The notes beneath the pieces are model-generated. The model did not search any database and was not told where the DNA came from. It worked only from the letters and a program-made list of their open reading frames with translations. Shown piece after piece: positions 54,953 through 64,000 of a DNA stretch of 64,000 bases. Both the position numbers and the translations under genes were made by a program. Location of the stretch: assembly GCA_963812885.1 (NCBI GenBank), contig CAWEWZ010000012.1, forward strand, positions 62,001 to 126,000, written 5' to 3'. Source of the DNA: Bog-756 sp963812885. GTDB lineage: Bacteria > Actinomycetota > Acidimicrobiia > Acidimicrobiales > RAAP-2. Every line of letters begins with the position of its first letter. The first letter of the stretch is position 1.

Positions 54953-56576
54953 TCACTGGGGCAGCTCGGTGAGCCGACCGCCGCTCAGCTCGAGGTCGAT
55001 CTCGGGGTTCCGCCATTCGTCCCCCGACCGCTCGACCAGCAGGTCGGCCATGTGCGGTCCCCACGTTCCGGCCGGATAGAAGTGCATGGCCCCGCCGGGT
55101 TCCGACCACGCCTGCAGGTAGGGATCGACGATCCGCCAAGCCTGCTGCACCTCGTCGGAGCGGATGAAGAGGGTGGCGTCGCCGACCATGGCATCGTGGA
55201 TCAGCCGTTCGTAGCCGTCGGCCGCCTCGGCACCGGCGAAGGCCTCGGCGTACGAGAAGTCCATGGCCACCGATCGGATGTGGAATTTCTCCCCGGGGAC
55301 CTTGGCCCCGAATTCGAGGCTGATCCCCTCGTCGGGCTGGATCCGGAGGATCAGGGTGTTCGGGCGGAGGTCGCGGCTGGTCCGGTGGTCGAAGAGGAGG
55401 AACGGCACCTGCCTGAAGGTGAGGGCGACCTCGGTGACCCGGGCCGGGAGCCGTTTTCCGGTGCGTACGAAGATGGGTACACCGGCCCATCGCCAGTTCT
55501 CCACCCGCAGCCGGAGGGCGAGGTAGGTCTCGGTCTCGCTCTCGGGCGAGACGTCGGGTTCCTGTCGGTAGCCGATGACCTTCTCGCCGTCGATGAAGCC
55601 CTCGGTGTACTGGCCCCGGACCGACTTGTCCACGGCCTCGTCCGGCGTGGGGATGTCGATGGCGTGGAGCAGCTTGACCTTCTCGTCGCGGATCCGGTCG
55701 GCGTCGGTGCTGGTGGGGGATTCCATCATGGTCAGGGCCAGGACCTGCATCACGTGGTTCTGCACGATGTCCCGCAGGGCCCCGGCCGTCTCGTAGAACC
55801 CGCCGCGGTGTTCGACGCCCAGGCTCTCGGCCACGGTGACTTGGACCTGCTCGACGTACCGCCGGTTCCAGATGGGTTCGAAGATGGCGTTGGCGAACCG
55901 CAGGGCGAGCACGTTCTGCACGGTCTCCTTGCCCATGTAGTGGTCGATCCGATAGATCTGGGGCTCGTCGAAGGCGGCGTGCATCTGTTTGTCGAGGGCG
56001 ATGGCGCTGTCCAGGTCGCGGCCGTAGGGCTTCTCCACCACCACCCGGACGAACGACCCTCCCGGGCCCGGCCGGGTGCAGGCGTGGTCGGCCAGGGACT
56101 GGGCCACCAGACCGAACACGCTCGGGATGGTGGCCAGGTAGTAGACCCGGTTGCCCTGGGTGCCGTCGATCCGGTCGGCCTCGTCGAGCTGAGTCCTTCA
56201 GCCGGCTGAAGGTGTCGGCATCGTCGTACTCCCCGGCGATGTACTTGAACCGCTCGGTGAGCGATCGCCACTTGGGCCCGCAGCCGGGTGTGGCCTCGGT
56301 CACGTGGGACCGGAAATCGTCGTCGCTCCACTCGGTGCGGGCCACCCCGATCAGGGTGAAGCCGTCGTCGAGGACACCGCGGTCGGCCAACCGGGCCAGG
56401 GCCGGGAGGATCTTCCTGGCCGTGAGGTCCCCGGAGGCGCCGAAGATGACCAGCGCGGCCGGCGGCACCTTGGACAGGACCGGGGGACGCGGCCGCTGCT
56501 TCTTGGCCGGGGCCGGGGCCGGCGTCCGGCCGTCGGGTCCGGCCGGTGGCGTCTGGCCGTTGGGTCCGTCGGTCAT
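54953..56576 (-). CDS. zwf: Glucose-6-phosphate dehydrogenase (frame interrupted near 56192)
   Basis: About 541 aa from ATG 56576, overlapping the gnd stop (ATGA). ALVIFGASGDLTARKILPALARLADRG is the coenzyme site and RIDHYMGKETVQNVL the active site. At 56190-56194 (AAGGACTCAGCTCGAC) one base is extra: removing it gives KDQLDEADRIDGTQGNRVYYLATIPSVFGLVAQ, the expected helix. A ~35-residue Pro/Ala-rich N-terminus precedes the catalytic domain. It makes 6-phosphogluconolactone and NADPH. Confidence 0.93.
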
Positions 56577-57508
56577 TTGGGGGTGAACGTCTCGCCGCCC
56601 TGGGTCCCGGCGGCGGTGGTGAAGGCATGGCCCCCGAACTGGTTGCGGAGGGCGGAGATCAGGCGCAGGCCGAAGGCGTCCTTCTTCTGGGAGGCGAACC
56701 GGGCGAAGAGGGCCGAGGAGATGACCGGGGCCGACACCCCGCGGTTGACCGCCTCCTCCACCGTCCACCGGCCCTCACCGGAGTCGACGACCACCGCCTC
56801 GATCTGGTCGAAGCCGGAGTCGGGGCGGAGCGCCCGTTCGGCGAGCTCGAGGAGCCAGCTGCGCACCACCGATCCGTACCGCCAGATGGCCGAGATCTGA
56901 TGGAGGTCGAGATCGAATTCGGGCGCCTCCGACATGATCTCGAATCCCTCGGCGTAGGCCTCCATGAGGCCGTACTCGATCCCGTTGTGGACCATCTTGA
57001 CGAAGTGGCCGGCACCCGGCGGTCCGACGTGGGCGTAGCCGCCCTCGGGGGCCAGGGAGATGAACACCGGTTCGGCCAGGGCCACCGCCTCCTTGGTGCC
57101 TCCGACCATGAGGCAGTACCCCTCCTTCAGTCCCCAGATGCCGCCGGAGGTCCCGGCGTCGACCAGGGCGATGCCCCGGGCGGCGAGCTGCTCCACCAGC
57201 GGTGCCGTCTCCTTGTAATTGGAGTTGCCGCCGTCGATGATCACGTCCCCCGACTCGAACAGACCGGCCAGGGTGGTGATGGTCGAGTTGGTGGCCTCCC
57301 CGGCCGGCACCATCACCCACGCCACCCGCGGGGCGGTGAGTTTCGACGCCACCTCGTCGAGGGTCGCCGCCGGTTCGGCTCCGAGCTTGGCCGCCGCCGT
57401 CCGGGCTTCTTCGGACAGGTCGAAGGCGACGACCTGGTGGCCGTGCTCGATGAGACGCTGGGTCATGTTGGCCCCCATCTTCCCCAGGCCGATCATGGCG
57501 ATCTTCAT
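56573..57508 (-). CDS. gnd: 6-phosphogluconate dehydrogenase, short NAD-type (GndA/YqeC-like)
   Basis: 311 aa. MKIAMIGLGKMGANMTQRLIEHGHQVVAFD, VIIDGGNSNYKET, DAGTSGGIWGLKEGYCLMVGG and GAGHFVKMVHNGIEYGLMEAYAEGF are the catalytic features. The protein ends soon after, lacking the long C-terminal helical part of the 470-aa enzymes. The short class is usually NAD-dependent, so in this operon zwf may yield NADPH and gnd NADH. Normal frame; the start is preceded by GAGGAGACC. Confidence 0.93.
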   Translation of the reverse strand: MKIAMIGLGKMGANMTQRLIEHGHQVVAFDLSEEARTAAAKLGAEPAATLDEVASKLTAPRVAWVMVPAGEATNSTITTLAGLFESGDVIIDGGNSNYKETAPLVEQLAARGIALVDAGTSGGIWGLKEGYCLMVGGTKEAVALAEPVFISLAPEGGYAHVGPPGAGHFVKMVHNGIEYGLMEAYAEGFEIMSEAPEFDLDLHQISAIWRYGSVVRSWLLELAERALRPDSGFDQIEAVVVDSGEGRWTVEEAVNRGVSAPVISSALFARFASQKKDAFGLRLISALRNQFGGHAFTTAAGTQGGETFTPK

Positions 57509-57586
57509 GTGTGGTCTCCTCTATCCGGGTTCTGTCCGGGTGGTCTCTGTGGTCGATCCGGGGCGGGGCCGTTCGGCCCCGGTGCA

Positions 57587-58708
57587 CTACCCGCCGGACA
57601 GGGCGTTGGCCTTGTCGGACAGGGACTGCATGAGCTCGTCGAACGACTTGGCGAACGAGGCCACCCCCTCGGCCTCGAGCACCCGGGCCACGTCCTCCAT
57701 GTCGATCCCGGCGCCGGCCAGCCGGTTGATCACGTGCTCGGCCGTGTTCAGGTCGGTGTCCACCGTCCTCGCCACCACCCCGTGGTCCAAGAAGTCGTGC
57801 ACCGTCCCCTCGGGCATGGTGTTCACCGTGTCCGGGCCGATCAGCGTGTCCACGTAGAGCAGGTCCGAATAGGCCGGGTTCTTGGTCGACGTCGATGCCC
57901 ACAGGGGGCGCTGGACCCGGGCCCCGCGGGCGGCCAGGGCCTCCCAGCGCGGTCCGGTGAAGCGGGACGTGAACAACCGGTAGGCCAGACGACCCTGGGC
58001 CACGGCCGCCTGGCCCCGGAGCTGGAGGAGCTCGTCCCCGTGGTCGGCGGTGGCCGCAGCCGACTCGATCCTGCGGTCCACCTCGGTGTCCACCCGGCTG
58101 ATGAAGAACGAGGCCACGCTGGCCACGTGCGAGAGGTCCTCGGTCCCGGACGCCACCAGCGCCTCGAGGCCGGAGAGGTAGGCCTCGATGACCTCGCCGT
58201 AGCGGTCGATGCTGAAGATGAGGGTCACGTTGATGCTGCGCCCCTCGCTGATCATCTGGCGGATGGCCGGAACACCCTCCTCGGTGGCGGGGATCTTGAC
58301 CAGCACGTTGGGCTGGTCGATGCGCCGGTGGAGGAGGCGGGCCGCCTCGATCGTCCCCTCGGTGTCGTGGGCCAGTGACGGGGCCACTTCGATCGACACG
58401 AAGCCGTCGCCGCCGTCCGCCGAATCGAAGACCGGTCGGAAGATGGCCAGGGCACCATCGATGTCCTGGATGACCAGGTCCCAGTAGGCGTCCTCGACCG
58501 ACTTGGTCTTGATCAGCTCGCCGAACTGCTCGTCGTAGGTGTTCTGGCCGGCGATGGCCTTGGCCAGGATCGTCGGGTTGGAGGTGACTCCGCGGATGCC
58601 GTCGGCCACCAGGCCGGCCATGGTGCCGTCCTCCAGCCAGTCCCGCCGCAGGTTGTCGATCCAGGGGCTCTGGCCCTGGTGGCTGTAGAGATCGTGCAGA
58701 GTGGTCAC
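57587..58708 (-). CDS. tal: Transaldolase
   Basis: 373 aa from GTG 58708, preceded by GAAAGGAC. GIRGVTSNPTILAKAI, VFDSADGGDGFVSIEVAPS, NVLVKIPATEEGVPAI, VTLIFSIDRY and LWASTSTKNPAYSDLLYVD with the Schiff-base lysine identify the long actinobacterial transaldolase. It moves dihydroxyacetone units between sugar phosphates. Second gene of the operon, 68 nt after tkt. Confidence 0.95.
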   Translation of the reverse strand: MTTLHDLYSHQGQSPWIDNLRRDWLEDGTMAGLVADGIRGVTSNPTILAKAIAGQNTYDEQFGELIKTKSVEDAYWDLVIQDIDGALAIFRPVFDSADGGDGFVSIEVAPSLAHDTEGTIEAARLLHRRIDQPNVLVKIPATEEGVPAIRQMISEGRSINVTLIFSIDRYGEVIEAYLSGLEALVASGTEDLSHVASVASFFISRVDTEVDRRIESAAATADHGDELLQLRGQAAVAQGRLAYRLFTSRFTGPRWEALAARGARVQRPLWASTSTKNPAYSDLLYVDTLIGPDTVNTMPEGTVHDFLDHGVVARTVDTDLNTAEHVINRLAGAGIDMEDVARVLEAEGVASFAKSFDELMQSLSDKANALSGG

Positions 58709-58776
58709 GGATGTCCTTTCGGGGGGCGGTGCGGCCCGCCGGTGACGAGGGGAGTGGGGGGCCGGGAGGACCGGCG

Positions 58777-60799
58777 TCACGGCGCCGATCCGGATGCGAG
58801 CAGCGAGGTCGCCCGCTCGGCGACGTGTTCGGGGGTGAAGCCCAGTTCCCGCAGGGCGACGTCACCCGGGGCCGACGCCCCGAACCGGTCGATGCACACG
58901 GTGGCGTCGGCATAGCGCTCCCAGCCGAACGACGAGGCCGCCTCGACCGCCAACCGGGGCACGCCCGGCGGGAACACCTCCTGCCGGTAGGCATCGGGTT
59001 GGAGGGCGAACAGGTCCCATGACGGGAAGGACACCACCCGGGCGGCGATGCCGGCGGTGGCCAGCAGGTCCGCCGCGGCCAGGCAGAGATGGACCTCGCT
59101 GCCGGTGCCGATGAGAACGAGATCCGGGTCGGCCGCTCGCTGCATCGTGGAGCACATAGGCCCCTCGGGCCACCCCTTCGGGGGCCAGCCGGGCCGTGTC
59201 CGCCAGCACCGGGATCTCCTGGCGCGAGAGGATCAGGGCGGTCGGTCCGTCGCTGTCGACGGCGATGCGCCAGGCCTGGGCCGTCTCGTTGGCGTCGGCC
59301 GGGCGTACCACCCGCAGGTCGGGCATGGCCCGCATGGCGGCCAGCTGCTCGACGGGCTGGTGGGTGGGGCCGTCCTGGCCCAGACCGATCGAGTCGTGGG
59401 TCCACGAGTAGATGACGTGCATGGCGGAGAGCGCGGCCAGGCGCACCGCGCCGCGCATGTAGTCGCTGAACACGAAGAAGGTGCCGCCCACCGGCACGAT
59501 GCCCCGGTGGGCGGCCATCCCGTTCATCACCCCGCCCATCCCGTGCTCCCGGATGCCGTAGTGGATGAGGTCCCCGCCCGGCTCCTCGGCCGACTGGGCC
59601 ACGGCACCGGCCATGCCCATGCCGGTGTTGCCGGTCAGGTCGGCCGCCCCCGGCATGAGACCGGGGATCATCCCGCCGGTGGCGTCGAGGCAGGCCTTGA
59701 CCGCCTTGCGGGTGGCCATGGGCCCGTCCTCGGGCCCGAACACCGGGAGGGCTGCCTCCCAACCGGGCAGGCCGCGGCCCTGCTGGGCCGCCTCCCACCG
59801 GGCCTTGTCCCCCGTCCAGGCGTCGAAACGCCCCTGCCACTCGTCGCGCCGGGCCCGTCCCCGCGGGATGCACCGCCGGTACAGGTCGATGACGTCGTCG
59901 GGCACCCAGAAGGTCTCGCCGGGGGGCAGTCCCAGCAGCTCCTTGGTCAGCCGGATGTCCTCGGGCGGGAACGGGTCCCCGTGGGCCTTGGCCGTATCCA
60001 TCAGATGGGCGGAGGGATAGCCGATGTGACTGCGGAGGATGATCAGTGACGGCCGGTCCTCTTCGGCCCGGGCCCGCACCAGCGCGCCCTCGAGGGCCTC
60101 GAGGTCGTTGGCCACCTCGCCGATGTTGTCGACCGACCAGCCGTAGGCCGCGAATCGCTCGGCCACGTTGTCGGAGTAGGAGAGCTCGGTGGGCCCGTCG
60201 ATGGTGATGTGGTTGTCGTCGTAGACGTAGACCAGGCGGCCGAGCTCGAGATGGCCGGCCAGGGACGCGGCCTCATGGGAGATCCCTTCTTCGAAGCAGC
60301 CGTCGCCGGCGATGACGAAGGTGTGGTGATCGCAGACCTCGGGCGAGAAATTGGTGCGCAGCCACCGTTCGGCGATGCCCATGCCCACCCCGTCGGCCAC
60401 GCCCTGGCCCAGCGGCCCGGTGGTGACCTCGACGCCGGGGGTGTGGTTGTGCTCGGGGTGCCCGGGTGTGCGGCTGCCCCACTGCCGGAAGGCCCGCAGG
60501 TCGTCGAGGGTCAAGCCGTAGCCGGTGAGGTAGAGCATCGAGTAGAGGAGGATCGAGGCGTGCCCGTTGGAGAGGACGAACCGGTCGCGGTCGGGCCAGT
60601 CCGGATCCGACGGGTCGTGGTTCATCACCCGGGTGAACAGCACATGGGCCAGCGGGGCCAGGGCCATCGCCGTGCCGGTGTGACCCGAGTTGGCGGCCCG
60701 GGGCGCATCCATGGCCAGTCCGCGGATGACGTTGATCCCGAGCTGGTCGAGATCGCCGTAGCCCTCCGGGTCGGTGACGTCCAGGGCGCGCTCTGTCAT
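58777..60799 (-). CDS. tkt: Transketolase (frame interrupted near 59132)
   Basis: About 674 aa. ANSGHTGTAMALAPLAHVLF, GHASILLYSMLYLTGY, FVIAGDGCFEEGISHEAAS (thiamine-diphosphate site) and YGIREHGMGGVMNGMAAH in the pyrimidine domain are all present. The C-terminal domain is read in the next frame (ADPDLVLIGTGSEVHLCLAAADLL); dropping one base in GAGCGGCCGAC (59131-59134) joins it. TAGGGT seven bases before ATG 60799 makes it leaderless and heads the operon tkt-tal-gnd-zwf-pgl. Confidence 0.93.
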
Positions 60800-60806
60800 T
60801 GCGGTC

Positions 60807-60812
60807 ACCCTA
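60807..60812 (-). promoter_or_regulatory. -10 box TAGGGT for the pentose-phosphate operon
   Basis: TAGGGT on the - strand ends seven bases before ATG 60799; no ribosome-binding site is needed or seen. Confidence 0.6.
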
Positions 60813-60863
60813 TCGGCCGAGTGCGCCCTGGTCGACGGCGGGGCCGGGTCGGCCCGGTGGTCC

Positions 60864-62012
60864 TCAGTGATCCCGGAACAGGGCCATCGATGCGCTGAAT
60901 GCGTGCACGAAGTTGGCCCCGCCGATCGGGCCGATCTCGCCGGCGGCGAAGAATCCGGCCACCGGCACCGGGCCGAGCGACCGGCGCAACAGCCCGGCAT
61001 CGTGGTGGCTCTCGTCGAAGAGCCTCGTTCCGCGGCCGTTGCAGGTGAAGATCAATGCCGCTTCGGCGTGGCGGCCTTCCAGGAGGTCGACGAGCTCGCG
61101 GTGGGCACCGATGGCATCCCGCACATGGAAGCGGATGGTGCTGCCGAGCGGTACCCGGTCCTCCACCGCCACCGCGCCGGTGGCCCGGTCCACCCCCACC
61201 ACGTTGCGGATCAGGTAGTCACCGGGCCCGGGGTCATGGGCGTGCTCGTCGATGAGCCTGCCCATGAGCAGGCCGTTCGATTCGATACCGGCGATGTCGG
61301 CCGGGTCGAGGTTGCTCCTGATCTGGTCGACCAGGCACTCCATGGCCGGCACGCCCGCCACCTCGTAGATCACGTTGCGGTCGGAACGGGTGACGGTGAG
61401 CGGTCGGCCGTAGGCCCGGACCCCCTGGGCCACCAGCGGTTCGATGTCGACGCCACCCCCGACGAGAACGGCGGTCGCCCCCGACGTCACCACCTCATCA
61501 CCGACCACCAGTCGGGTCCCGCCTGGACCCCGCCCGCCCGAGGCATAGCCGCCGATGGCCGGGAGGCCGGGCTCGGCCTCCTCGAGCCAGGTCAGGAATC
61601 CGTCGGCCGGGAAGGTGAACGGGTCGGCCACCAGCAGCAGGGCGGTGGGCTCGAACCCGATGCGCTCGGGCCACCCGTCGAAGTGCCACGAATCGTCGGC
61701 CAGCCGGGTGGCCTGCAGCCGGACCTGGGCCAGCGGACCGACCCGGCCGGCCCACAGTGCGATGGCCGGGGTCTCTTCGATCTCGTGGCCGGTCCCGACG
61801 ACCGACTCGGCCGCGCACCCGAGCATGGCCAGCGGATGGAGCACTGCCGCCACCGTGCGGACGATGTCCTCCAGCGCGCCGGCGTGGGCCCGGGTGGCCG
61901 TCACCACCACCAGGTCGGGACGCTCGCCGATCGACTCCAGCACGGCGCCGGCCACCTCGCCGGTGGCCTGGGTGGCCACCGGGTGCTCGGAGAGCGCGCT
62001 GGCGAAGGGCAT
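60864..62012 (-). CDS. FIST-domain protein (FIST_N plus FIST_C)
   Basis: 382 aa. The N-terminal half (VVVTATRAHAGALEDIVRTVAAVL, LGCAAESVVGTGHEIEETPAIALWAG) and the C-terminal half (ECLVDQIRSNLDPADIAGIES, NVVGVDRATGAVAVEDRVPLGSTI, RSLGPVPVAGFFAAGEIGPIGGANFVHAF) match the FIST family, proposed to bind small ligands, often in signalling. It stands without a kinase or receiver domain. Starts six bases after the cupin stop; the two form one unit. Confidence 0.88.
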   Translation of the reverse strand: MPFASALSEHPVATQATGEVAGAVLESIGERPDLVVVTATRAHAGALEDIVRTVAAVLHPLAMLGCAAESVVGTGHEIEETPAIALWAGRVGPLAQVRLQATRLADDSWHFDGWPERIGFEPTALLLVADPFTFPADGFLTWLEEAEPGLPAIGGYASGGRGPGGTRLVVGDEVVTSGATAVLVGGGVDIEPLVAQGVRAYGRPLTVTRSDRNVIYEVAGVPAMECLVDQIRSNLDPADIAGIESNGLLMGRLIDEHAHDPGPGDYLIRNVVGVDRATGAVAVEDRVPLGSTIRFHVRDAIGAHRELVDLLEGRHAEAALIFTCNGRGTRLFDESHHDAGLLRRSLGPVPVAGFFAAGEIGPIGGANFVHAFSASMALFRDH

Positions 62013-62018
62013 GTCGGC

Positions 62019-63029
62019 TCAGGGGCCGGTCGGGGAGAACCGGATGTCGAGTGAGCGGAGATAGGTATGCAGTCCGGCATCCTGGACGGGGACCAGGTAG
62101 GCCGGACGGTCCGACTCGTTGTGATGGCTGTGCCACAGGCCCGGTGGGGTGACGAAGGCGCCGCACGGCTCCCAGTCCACCCGCTGGGGATCGACGATGG
62201 CGCCCTCCGCATCCAGCCGCGACCCGATCAGTGAGTAGCAGCCCGACGAGCACTCGGTGATGAGGTCGACGGCCGCGCTCTGATGGCGGTGCGGCCGCTG
62301 GACCCGCCCGGCGGGCAGGACGCCGACCATGGCCCACAGCGTGTGGGTGGCGGTGAGGGTCTGCGGGGTGGACCGGTTGCCGAGGAGCACGCTGACCCGG
62401 CTGCGGAGGAGGGCCTCCGGATCGCGCTCCACCTCGGCCAGCCGGGCCCGGGCCTCGCCGCCGTCGAACCGGGTGGGCTCGAAGCGGGCCTCGGTGGCCG
62501 TCGCTCCCAGGTAGCCGAGGAGTGGGGCGTCGGTCACCCGGTACAGGAGCACGCCGGCCGGGTCGGAGGAGTCGGCGGTGTGCACGGTGGTGCACCCGGC
62601 CGGCAGGGTCAGGACGTCGCCCTGCTCCCACTGCATCCGGGCCGAGGTCGTCCCCTCCGACGGCGACGACCGTTCGATGTCGCTGTGTCCCCGCCCCCGG
62701 AGGCAGTAGTAGAGCTCGCTGGTGGCGTCGGGGACGGTGGCCAGTCGATCACCCGGGCCGATGACCACGAACGAGGCCAGGAGACCGGGGCTGGTGGCCG
62801 GATAGGGGACGCCGAGCGCCCCGGAGAGATCGAGGGGGATGATGCGGGAGGTGGACCCGGCGTGGAGCCCGGGTGAGAACCGGTGGACCGGGACCGGGGT
62901 GATCGTCCCCGCCTCCAACGGATCGGCGGCGGCGGAGTACTCGTAGAAGACCGCGTCCCCGGTCCAGTCCTCGGCCGCCTCGCCGAGGAGGACCGCCGGA
63001 CCGCGCTGGTCGTCGGATCGATCGCTCAT
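62019..63029 (-). CDS. Double-cupin protein
   Basis: 336 aa from ATG 63029. First cupin near residues 90-150 (DATSELYYCLRGRGHSDIE, MQWEQGDVLTLPAGCTTVHTAD), second near 240-320 (GRVQRPHRHQSAAVDLITE, GAFVTPPGLWHSHHN), with HxH...H metal residues clear in the second. The layout resembles gentisate-1,2-dioxygenase-like bicupins, but the first cupin lacks a full His set, and I would not name a substrate. Paired with the FIST gene; divergent from the thioesterase. Confidence 0.75.
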   Translation of the reverse strand: MSDRSDDQRGPAVLLGEAAEDWTGDAVFYEYSAAADPLEAGTITPVPVHRFSPGLHAGSTSRIIPLDLSGALGVPYPATSPGLLASFVVIGPGDRLATVPDATSELYYCLRGRGHSDIERSSPSEGTTSARMQWEQGDVLTLPAGCTTVHTADSSDPAGVLLYRVTDAPLLGYLGATATEARFEPTRFDGGEARARLAEVERDPEALLRSRVSVLLGNRSTPQTLTATHTLWAMVGVLPAGRVQRPHRHQSAAVDLITECSSGCYSLIGSRLDAEGAIVDPQRVDWEPCGAFVTPPGLWHSHHNESDRPAYLVPVQDAGLHTYLRSLDIRFSPTGP

Positions 63030-63058
63030 GCCTCCAGTATCGACGAGCGAGCGGGAGG

Positions 63059-63064
63059 TAGCGT
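63059..63064 (+). promoter_or_regulatory. -10 box TAGCGT for thioesterase gene
   Basis: TAGCGT is three bases before ATG 63068 and six before GTG 63071; the latter spacing favours GTG 63071 as the leaderless start. Confidence 0.35.
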
Positions 63065-63067
63065 CAC

Positions 63068-63481
63068 ATGGTGCCTGATCAGCGGATCCAAGTCCCACCC
63101 AACTGCGAGCTGACCCTCGGGATGACCTGTATCGACAAGGCGGTACCGGGGCGGACGGTGTGGCGGATGCGGGCCGACGAACGCTTCGCCAACCCGGCCG
63201 GCATCATCCAGGGCGGCTTCCTCGGGGCCATGGCCGACTCGGCCATGGGGTCGGCCACCGTCACCTTCGCCCGGGCGGCGGGGAGGAAGGTGTTCTCCTC
63301 CAACGTGGAGATGAAGACCAGCTTCCTGGCGCCGGTCAGGGTCGGCGCCGTCCTCGAGTGCACCGCCTCGGTCGTCTCGGGCGGCAAGAGGGTCGCCTTC
63401 GCCGAGGCCGAGGTGGTGGACGATCGGGGGACGACAGTGGCCCGGGCCAGTTCGACCTATCTGTTCACCGACCGCGGCTGA
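63068..63481 (+). CDS. PaaI-like hotdog thioesterase
   Basis: 137 aa. RFANPAGIIQGGFLGAMADSAMGSA (with the HGG-like GG turn replaced by QGG), VEMKTSFLAPVRVG and CTASVVSGGKRVAFAEAEV are the hotdog-fold pattern of the PaaI/YbgC-like 4HBT family. It likely hydrolyses an acyl-CoA; the usual catalytic His is replaced by Gln here, which occurs in some active members. ATG 63068 or GTG 63071. Confidence 0.82.
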   Translation: MVPDQRIQVPPNCELTLGMTCIDKAVPGRTVWRMRADERFANPAGIIQGGFLGAMADSAMGSATVTFARAAGRKVFSSNVEMKTSFLAPVRVGAVLECTASVVSGGKRVAFAEAEVVDDRGTTVARASSTYLFTDRG

Positions 63482-63539
63482 GCGCCCGGCGAGCGGCTCC
63501 GGTCCGGCCCCGTCGATCAGTCGGTCGGTGGAGGCTGGC

Positions 63540-63545
63540 TAGAGT
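63540..63545 (+). promoter_or_regulatory. -10 box TAGAGT for the holin-X-like gene
   Basis: TAGAGT lies ~70 nt before GTG 63616, leaving a leader that carries AAGGAGG. Confidence 0.4.
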
Positions 63546-63615
63546 TGGGGCCATCAACCAGCAGGTCGGGGCCAGGCACGGTGCCGGCCGGATCCTGCCC
63601 AGTCCAAGGAGGACC

Positions 63616-63981
63616 GTGGCCCGAGGTCGAAGTGGCGCAGGAAAGGGACTGGGTGGCCTCCGCACGACCGGGAGCGAGACGCTCCAACTGGTCATCGACT
63701 ACGTCAAGCAGGAGACGCTCGATCCACTCAAGGGATTGGGCCGCTTCATCGCCTTCGGCGTGGCCGGATCGGTGGCCCTGGCCATCGGCCTGGTCATCCT
63801 CTCGGTGGCCTTCCTCCGGTTCCTCCAGACCGAGACGGGGACCACGTTCGCCGGCAACTGGTCATGGGTCCCGTACCTCATCTGCACGGTGGCCGTCGTG
63901 CTGGTGGCCGCCCTCGCCGTGAAGGCAGTGAGCCGGGGACAGGGACGGACCGCCGACGCACCCGACAAGGAGACCCCATGA
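63616..63981 (+). CDS. Small two-helix membrane protein, holin-X/DUF1469-like
   Basis: 121 aa from GTG 63616 with AAGGAGG three bases before it. An amphipathic first part (LQLVIDYVKQETLDPLKGLGRF) is followed by two membrane helices (VAGSVALAIGLVILSVAFL, WVPYLICTVAVVLVAALAVKAV) joined by a short loop. This is the pattern of Phage_holin_3_6/DUF1469 proteins common in actinobacteria, not evidence of a phage. Its stop overlaps the next start (ATGA). Confidence 0.75.
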   Translation: MARGRSGAGKGLGGLRTTGSETLQLVIDYVKQETLDPLKGLGRFIAFGVAGSVALAIGLVILSVAFLRFLQTETGTTFAGNWSWVPYLICTVAVVLVAALAVKAVSRGQGRTADAPDKETP

Positions 63982-64000
63982 GCTCACCGACCAAGCCGAT
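63978..64000 (+). CDS. Start of a further gene (truncated by window end)
   Basis: ATG 63978 overlaps the preceding TGA. Only MSSPTKP is visible. Translational coupling suggests a partner of the holin-X-like protein; nothing more can be said. Confidence 0.5.

Noticed and set aside
51475..54972. 1165-codon open frame on the + strand opposite the fbiC region
   Set aside because: Gly/His/Arg/Asp-rich translation with no domain pattern; the opposite strand holds three well-recognised genes. High G+C keeps antisense frames open.
63616..63981. Prophage holin
   Set aside because: No other phage gene nearby; this family is a regular chromosomal one in actinobacteria.

Overview
The window is high-GC (roughly 70 %) actinobacterial chromosome, most probably from an uncultured or draft member of the Acidimicrobiia. 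Supporting signs are the mycobacterium-like order gcvH - FHA protein (GarA-like) - MerR regulator - DUF151 nuclease, a fused FO synthase (fbiC), a korAB pair, a DUF222-HNH protein, and about ten operon-first genes that start 5-9 nt after a TAnnnT -10 box, i.e. leaderless transcription. The genus assignment is inference only. I found no tRNA, rRNA, CRISPR array or insertion sequence.

Layout. 1-10.9 kb: an exopolysaccharide locus on the + strand (three GT2 transferases, one GT4-like transferase, a DUF2206-like membrane protein, a GH26-like hydrolase, a Wzx-like flippase, a methyltransferase and a GH114-like secreted hydrolase), with most genes overlapping by 4 nt. 10.9-18.4 kb: purU, a small conserved protein, a TPR protein, class I fructose-bisphosphate aldolase, korAB and a DUF1697 protein. 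18.5-23 kb, - strand: a repeat lipoprotein, a DUF1015 protein, an SGNH-like protein and an MFS transporter. 23.1-29.2 kb: a pgsA-like gene, a mannose-1-P guanylyltransferase fused to a degenerate phosphomannomutase-like domain, then gcvH-garA-merR-DUF151. 29.3-35.7 kb: a lipoprotein, an AcuI/YhdH-type reductase, an S9 peptidase, a GT87-like membrane protein and two small membrane proteins. 35.7-35.95 kb: an AT-rich hairpin cluster ending in a strong terminator. 35.9-39.1 kb: thiOSGD. 39.3-45.4 kb: gltBD. 45.7-50.7 kb: a DinB-like protein, an NlpC/P60 hydrolase, an acyl-CoA ligase, a small ORF and a DUF222-HNH protein. 50.7-60.8 kb, - strand: fbiC with a LOG-family gene, and a full pentose-phosphate operon tkt-tal-gnd-zwf-pgl. 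60.8-64 kb: FIST and cupin genes, a hotdog thioesterase, a holin-X-like protein and the start of one more gene.

How the genes work together. The first block builds and exports a surface polysaccharide. ManC supplies GDP-mannose-type precursors. korAB, gltBD and the GarA-like FHA protein meet at the 2-oxoglutarate/glutamate branch point. The tkt operon makes NADPH and pentoses, and fbiC makes the F420 chromophore.

Caution. Twelve genes, several of them normally essential or central (tkt, zwf, gltB, korA, thiG), carry 16 apparent one-base frame disruptions. I read these as sequence errors rather than mass gene decay, so interrupted genes are given as single loci.
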